In this document: in pieces, positions 61,001 through 64,000 of the stretch
Position numbering within the stretch: position 1 is the stretch's first letter
Layout of the letters: the number at the start of each line of letters is the position of its first letter
Source: Schistosoma haematobium
Lineage: Eukaryota > Platyhelminthes > Trematoda > Strigeidida > Schistosomatidae
Direction: 5' to 3'
Assembly: GCF_000699445.3 (NCBI RefSeq)
Contig: NC_067197.1
Span: 33,215,809-33,279,808, forward strand
Length of the DNA stretch: 64,000 nt
Notes under the pieces: generated by a model
The model's database searches: none
What the model was told of the DNA's origin: nothing
The model's input: the letters and a program-made list of their open reading frames with translations, nothing else
Made by a program: the position numbers and the translations under genes

Positions 61001-63150
61001 TCACAACTGAATGAACACTGAGTAGTGTTCAATATCATGTTTGTCTGATTCTTTTAGTGCTGATAGAACGTTGTCGAGAATGTTGTAACATAGTGATTAG
61101 ATAAACATGACAATGGTCATTACTCAGTGGTTAATCAGCTGGACATATACATCAGTCCTATAGGAGGACAGTCGCTGCCCAAGGAACCTAATGGTAACAT
61201 CTAAAATTATGAATCTGGGTGACAAGGAATCGAATCCGGTGTGTCAATGAGATATGTCAACTTGAATCAATATACAGACAACCAGGTTCCACGTTGCATT
61301 TGATTGACGGACTTATGGGATTAACGTGCCATACAAAAAAATATAGAATAACACTCCAACCTAAACATATTAATTCTCAAAATTGCCGAACATTAAAATA
61401 AAGGTTTTCGATTAGTAAGCCATATTTAAATTACAGGACATTTTCACACATGGAAATCATCCAGATGAAAGGAAAATTCTAGAAGCAAATGTTAGCTTGT
61501 ACCAGTTTTATAATACAATAAAATTAATTGTAACATTTTGAAATTATTTATTAAATTTAAACACAATTGTATGAACGAAGAATATTCTTTTCAATAATTT
61601 CTCATCAGGTTCTACAATTATAAATCCAAATTAATAATCCATAAAATTGGCCAGATTTAAGGCAAAATACATCATTTGGAAATTGTAATATATGAATTGA
61701 GAATAGTTGTTTGTTATATAAAATCAATTCAGATCGTTAATGTTGGGGCTGTTTAATATAAAGTGTTAACTTGAATCAGTTTATAAGCGAAATGAGATTG
61801 TGAGATAAATGATCAGAATAAATATGGTCAACACGGTCAACATTATTTTCTCTCTCACCCCATATTGACCATATTTATTCGGATCATTTATCGCACAATT
61901 TCATTTTACTTATAAACTGATTCAAGTTAACAACTTCATATTAGTCAGCCCCAACATTAATGATCTGATTTGCTAACAAACAACAGTTCTTAATTCACAT
62001 ATTACAATTTCCAAATGAAGTACTCTGCCTTAAATCTGGCCAATTTTATGGATTATTAATTTGGATTTATAATTGTAGAACCTGATGAGAAATTATTGAG
62101 AAGAATATTCTTCGTTCATACATTTGTGTTTTATTATAATGGGAATTTTCCAGCGATTAAATTTTAACAACTTTCCAAATAAACAAAATCTAAACATTAA
62201 ATTCATTCGATAGAAACTTTATGGAGATCATCTAATTTAAAGTTTATTTTCATCATGAACTGACTTCATATGAAGAACTTTTGAAAACCATACAGTTACT
62301 TTATCTCAGTTTTGGACTCTTTTTCAATGCTTCCACCATATGACTGTACTCAAGATCAATAGGCCTCATTTAATATCAGTATTATCAATACTTATTTTCC
62401 GCTCACGTTAATTCATGATGATTTAATATATATATTACTTATGGAAGTCAACCGGTCACGGATATTATTGAAGATTATTACATTTATTGATTAACAAAAA
62501 TTAACATCTATGTAACTGTCAAGTTTTCAAAATCCAAAATCCAATCCACTTAGTCATAAACAGCATAAAAAAAATAAATGACACATAAAAAGGTATGTTT
62601 GAGAAAAACTAACATCGTTGATTTCTTTGATCATTATTGTCTGCTACTTTCAATTTTTTCTGATTTTCATTTTTTACATAATTTTTCTTTGATTTCAGTG
62701 TTTTTTTATTCACATTAGAAATTTCACATGCTTTTTGAAATCGTTGTTTTTCTTTTTCAAATCTTTCTGAACGAGTAGTAGCAAAGAATTTTTTCTTTTT
62801 AAATGTAGACACTGGTTTTATTATTTTATGAATATTTATAGGTGTTTCTGTCAATGTATGAGAGATAGATGATAATGATGTTTGTAAAAGATTTGAAGAT
62901 AAGATATCATTTTTTAATTGTGATGAATTCATATCCAATTTAGTAACAGTTTCTAAATTATTTTGACTTTTATTTAACAGTCGTGCACTTCTTCTTCTTT
63001 CACTTGAATTAAAAGAATCAAGTCGAACGCGAAGTGGTTGATAATCTACATCTGAAGAATCATTTGATTCCAAGGATGATGTGAATATAGTTTTAGGCGA
63101 TGATGAAGATTTATCAACTTCATGTAATATTTGGTCTTTTATTTGATTAT
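39985..63150 (-). CDS. unrecognised host gene, eight coding exons, coiled-coil-like C-terminus
   Basis: Exons on the minus strand: 62614-63150, 60254-60338, 58031-58409, 53118-53279, 51566-51603, 42400-42463, 41370-41389 and 39985-40057. Each has AG/GT borders and the reading phase matches at all seven joins, so the model is strong though built by eye. The predicted part is about 450 residues. It is rich in Ser/Asn/Lys, with basic patches ('[10 protein letters not shown]', '[20 protein letters not shown]'), an acidic patch ('[13 protein letters not shown]') and a C-terminus with helical heptad-like spacing ('[12 protein letters not shown]', '[12 protein letters not shown]'). This looks like a nuclear or scaffold protein, but I do not recognise the family. 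The first exon(s) lie right of 63150 or outside the window. Five introns carry repeats or transposons. Confidence 0.72.
41370..41389 (-). CDS. host gene exon G (20-nt exon)
   Basis: Acceptor 'tatgatgacag', donor GTAATG. Encodes 'HQELEQ' plus two bases of the next codon. Very small, but both borders and the phase fit its neighbours. Confidence 0.62.
42400..42463 (-). CDS. host gene exon F
   Basis: 64 nt; acceptor 'tttaaatttcag', donor GTAAGT (42394-42399). Its first base completes exon E's codon (AA+T, Asn). Encodes '[20 protein letters not shown]' plus one residue; start of the helical C-terminus. Confidence 0.72.
42464..44544. other. intron E-F, left part: nothing recognised
   Basis: AT-rich intron sequence without open stretches of note, up to the direct repeat that bounds the Penelope-like insertion at 44545. 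Confidence 0.55.
44630..44725 (-). repeat. inverted terminal arm of Penelope-like element 1
   Basis: Complement of 50853-50948 with few mismatches. Carries a hammerhead-like core on the minus strand (CTGAAGA, complement of 44713-44719; stem GTCC/GGAC; then GAAAC). Confidence 0.8.
44726..47935 (+). mobile_element. RTE-like LINE (SR2-type), copy 2, nearly full length
   Basis: 5' leader from about 44730 with the 'ctccgcctgg' start and the GC-rich block shared with copies 1 and 3; coding from 44796; 3' end at about 47934, where the element stops at 'aagcgtaag' and Penelope-like sequence begins. The usual 3' tail is missing. Inserted in the inverted part of Penelope-like element 1. A 7-bp 'aaatcaa' occurs at both borders, but about 590 bp expected between the inverted pieces is absent. 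Confidence 0.85.
44796..47935 (+). pseudogene. RTE LINE polyprotein (endonuclease + RT), four in-frame stops
   Basis: One reading frame holds across the whole element, with only nonsense codons at 45741, 46194, 46617 and 47181 and no frameshift. Endonuclease motifs: 'GTWNVRTMW', 'ISETHW', 'CYAPTND', 'MGDFNAKVG', 'QIDHICIN' and 'SDHHL'. RT motifs: '[13 protein letters not shown]', '[14 protein letters not shown]', '[12 protein letters not shown]', and FADDLALLS as the catalytic box. The C-terminal block is '[12 protein letters not shown]'. Compared with the other copies, two stops look like single changes from Glu (46194) and Lys (46617) codons. The natural stop is lost and the frame runs on into Penelope-like antisense sequence to 48098. 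Confidence 0.85.
47935..48172 (-). repeat. inverted Penelope-like fragment (endonuclease region)
   Basis: Complement of 50036-50273. On the minus strand it encodes '[20 protein letters not shown]', the GIY-YIG region, in opposite orientation to the body that follows. Confidence 0.8.
48215..50381 (+). pseudogene. Penelope-like RT and GIY-YIG endonuclease, broken
   Basis: The plus-strand frame is broken by three frame changes (near 48530, 48845 and 49030-49085) and two stops (49458, 49983). Recognisable parts: a helical N-terminal region, '[16 protein letters not shown]' (about 49045), '[13 protein letters not shown]' (RT motif A, about 49245), 'GVAMG' (about 49445), RT box YVDD (about 49556), then the endonuclease '[20 protein letters not shown]' (about 50150-50210). 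In this group RT and GIY-YIG nuclease act in target-primed copying. Not functional as read. Confidence 0.85.
50853..50948 (+). ncRNA. forward terminal arm with hammerhead-ribozyme-like motif
   Basis: Contains CTGAAGA (50859-50865; fits CUGANGA), GTCC (50867-50870) pairing with GGAC (50884-50887), then GAAAC (50888-50892). This is the core order of a minimal hammerhead. Hammerhead motifs in the terminal repeats of Penelope-like elements are published. Stem III appears very short, so activity as a monomer is doubtful. Confidence 0.5.
50961..51565. other. intron E-F, right part: nothing recognised
   Basis: AT-rich intron sequence next to exon E; no element or exon that fits the reading phase. 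Confidence 0.5.
51566..51603 (-). CDS. host gene exon E
   Basis: 38 nt; acceptor 'ttttttattttag', donor GTAAGT (51560-51565). Starts on a codon border and ends with two bases; encodes '[12 protein letters not shown]'. Confidence 0.7.
51741..52126 (-). repeat. inverted arm of Penelope-like element 2
   Basis: Complement of 52700-53085. Carries CTGATGA on the minus strand (complement of 51802-51808). Confidence 0.85.
52125..52661 (+). pseudogene. C-terminal part of a Penelope-like protein with GIY-YIG nuclease
   Basis: Open frame of about 178 codons without an own start. It begins in the arm junction ('[17 protein letters not shown]') and includes the nuclease signature '[19 protein letters not shown]' (GIY-YIG type, Y-x-F...S-Y-I-G-R-T) and 'RFKEH', followed by '[15 protein letters not shown]'. 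The RT domain is absent. Stop at 52659-52661. Confidence 0.8.
52700..53085 (+). repeat. forward terminal arm of Penelope-like element 2
   Basis: 386 bp of 3' noncoding sequence. Near its outer end it has CTGATGA (53018-53024) and CGAAA (53033-53037), a hammerhead-like pair of boxes with a weak stem II. Confidence 0.8.
53118..53279 (-). CDS. host gene exon D
   Basis: 162 nt, 54 whole codons, open throughout in the phase set by exon C. Donor GTAAGT at 53112-53117; the acceptor 'catcaaatag' has a weak pyrimidine tract. Encodes an acidic, Asn-rich segment ('[17 protein letters not shown]'). The Penelope-like hairpin's duplication ends 14 bases beyond its donor. Confidence 0.68.
53280..54968. other. 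intron C-D, left part; one exon-like stretch
   Basis: Mostly AT-rich intron. The only stretch with exon character is 54815-54905 (see there). Confidence 0.45.
54815..54905 (-). other. exon-like stretch that does not fit the gene model
   Basis: Donor GTAAGT (54809-54814) and possible acceptor 'attgttatag'. The open frame reads '[20 protein letters not shown]' and continues upstream as a membrane-helix-like segment. The phase does not match exons C and D. It could be an alternative or abandoned exon, or chance. Confidence 0.25.
54984..57842 (-). mobile_element. RTE-like LINE (SR2-type), copy 3, with target-site duplication
   Basis: Flanked by the 15-bp direct repeat 'tttttatttataact' (54969-54983 and 57843-57857). 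Minus-strand order: 5' leader, endonuclease (57702-56539, with 'GTWNVRKMW', 'CYAPTNDSN', 'QIDHICIN'), linker and RT (56460-55576, with 'FADDLALLS'), and the C-terminal part (55539-54991, '[12 protein letters not shown]'). About 330 bp between the linker and the RT start are deleted near 56270, where 'IQQQRN' joins directly to 'GITILLVPG'. Frame breaks elsewhere. Located in intron C-D of the host gene, same strand as the gene. Confidence 0.88.
57858..58024. other. short intron piece between RTE copy 3 and exon C
   Basis: AT-rich; nothing else seen. Confidence 0.4.
58031..58409 (-). CDS. host gene exon C
   Basis: 379 nt; acceptor 'gcttgtag', donor GTAAGC (58025-58030). Its first base completes AG+T (Ser). 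Contains the acidic patch, '[14 protein letters not shown]' and a Ser/Thr-Pro-poor polar tail; ends on a codon border. Confidence 0.75.
58500..58965 (+). repeat. dispersed repeat in intron B-C
   Basis: Much less AT-rich than its surroundings. Related, inverted, to 60-330. Contains 'cgccggagacgga' and runs to about 58965 ('ggtcgggtggttgatg'). No protein motif. Possibly a LINE 5' region or a short non-autonomous repeat. Confidence 0.55.
58966..60253. other. intron B-C, right part: nothing recognised
   Basis: AT-rich without recognisable features. Confidence 0.5.
60254..60338 (-). CDS. host gene exon B
   Basis: 85 nt; acceptor 'ttttcattttag', donor GTATGT. Its first two bases complete exon A's codon (T+CA, Ser). 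Encodes '[20 protein letters not shown]' and a short tail, ending two bases into a codon. Confidence 0.75.
60339..61558. other. intron A-B, left part: nothing recognised
   Basis: AT-rich; a 60-codon plus-strand stretch at 61219-61401 has no recognisable family. Confidence 0.45.
61559..62131. repeat. near-palindrome with arms of about 270 bp
   Basis: 61559-61832 and 61865-62131 are reverse complements with modest divergence and a spacer of about 32 bp. Near the outer ends each arm carries CTGATGAGAAA facing outwards, like the box in the arms of Penelope-like element 2. There is no coding sequence in the middle. It may be a dimer of inverted Penelope-like terminal arms without a body. No clear flanking duplication found. 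Confidence 0.7.
62614..63150 (-). CDS. host gene exon A (first one found)
   Basis: 537 nt between acceptor 'ttatttttacag' (past 63150) and donor GTTAGT (62608-62613). It starts with two bases of a split codon and ends with one. Encodes a Ser-rich then Lys-rich segment including '[13 protein letters not shown]'. Confidence 0.75.
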
Positions 63151-64000
63151 CTGTAAAAATAAACATAAACAGTTAAAGAAAATGAATTTATTCACAGCAT
63201 TTTGCTTAGTTTGTAACATTTACAAATAACTGACAAACTTGTCATTAGAATAAATTATCATGAAAAGACTTCACTTCCAGGAAGAGAATATACAATTAAT
63301 AATTTGGGAATAAAGAAACCAAAACATTTAGTGATAAGCAATTAGAAACAAAGACTGAATAAAATTAAATGATTCGAAGTTATAGACTACAATATTTATT
63401 GATATATCATAAAAATCTCAGAAAAATACATTAAACGTTACATAAATTACATTTTTTGGATTGTAAATGTAATATAACCATCACTAATGATTTGAAAATG
63501 AAAATGAACTAAATTTTAGTTAAGCAAACATTTCACATATGATTGTATGTCATATATTTTCTGCTTGGACGCTTATTACTGACTTTTTGGCCTCTTTTCA
63601 CATCTCTAGACCACTTATAGACCTGAACTCGAACAACAGACGAATGGTGAAAAATATAAGTAAAACCTTTACTCTATGGTTAATCTATTAGTAAAGTTTC
63701 GGATGATCTTGATGTTCTAGAAACGTCTAGAGACATATTCAATATGATAACAGCGTTTGAAGTTTAAAACATGAAACGTGACATATCATCCTTTACTTTT
63801 CTAGATGTTTCTGAAAAGCTTTTATACAACGTTGATTGGATAAAACATTTGCATCCTTTCTGAGTTTTTAAATACTTTGTCAAGGGATATCTGTAAGCTC
63901 TCAACAGTATGTTTGGTAAGCGATCATATACCTATGAGAAAATATGTGTTTATTAGTTAACCTATTGCAGCTTATAAAACTGTATCTTATCCACCTGTTT
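63151..64000. other. upstream intron region; one open stretch
   Basis: No exon found that ends one base into a codon, as exon A requires. On the minus strand 63931 to 63764 stays open for 55 codons after an acceptor-like 'ttttctcatag' ('YDRLPNILLRAYRYPLTKYL'), which might be an exon of this or another gene. Confidence 0.25.

Overview
The window is animal nuclear DNA from a parasitic flatworm, most likely a blood fluke (Schistosoma or a close relative). It is AT-rich. Long AT-rich introns separate small coding exons, and the retroelement mix is typical of schistosomes: RTE-like LINEs of SR2/Perere-3 type, Ty3/Gypsy elements of two kinds, and Penelope-like elements. The first Gypsy kind has a CHCC gag box, as in the Boudicca/CsRN1 group. 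The second has a CCHC zinc-knuckle gag. There is nothing bacterial: no operons, rRNA or CRISPR. I saw no convincing tRNA.

Layout. 1-3.6 kb: an inverted repeat fragment and a decayed LINE (+). 3.96-7.38 kb: the first three coding exons, on the minus strand, of a TLC-domain membrane protein resembling TLCD4/TMEM56; the gene continues off the left edge. 8.9-12 kb: RTE-like LINE copy 1 (minus). 13.06-35.46 kb: a nest of LTR retrotransposons. A minus-strand CCHC Gypsy element (35.46 to 18.9 kb) has its gag split by a non-autonomous LTR element (21.09-35.00 kb, 383-bp LTRs, no recognisable coding). That element is in turn split by a nearly identical tandem of two CHCC Gypsy elements, LTR-internal-LTR-internal-LTR (21.89-32.68 kb), flanked once by the 4-bp duplication AGTG. 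To its left lie a 5'-truncated minus-strand relative (16.48-18.77 kb), another LINE (13.86-16.43 kb, minus) and a plus-strand gag relic. 35.5-38.8 kb: unresolved sequence and an RTE relic.

40-63 kb: a host gene on the minus strand whose eight coding exons I could chain by splice sites and matching reading phase, ending in a stop codon at 39985. It encodes a largely polar, probably disordered protein with a coiled-coil-like C-terminus; I do not recognise the family. Most of its larger introns carry repeats: a 4-9 kb intron with a Penelope-like element that itself received RTE copy 2, a small intron filled by a hairpin-shaped Penelope-like insertion, an intron with RTE copy 3, another with a dispersed repeat, and one with a 570-bp near-palindrome. 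The Penelope-like insertions share one architecture: inverted terminal arms with outward-facing hammerhead-like motifs, and direct repeats of 12-13 bp around the whole unit.

None of the retroelements has a fully intact set of genes as read here. In the Gypsy tandem the breaks are all in homopolymer runs, so sequencing error is possible. Element names are by resemblance remembered from the literature, not by database search.
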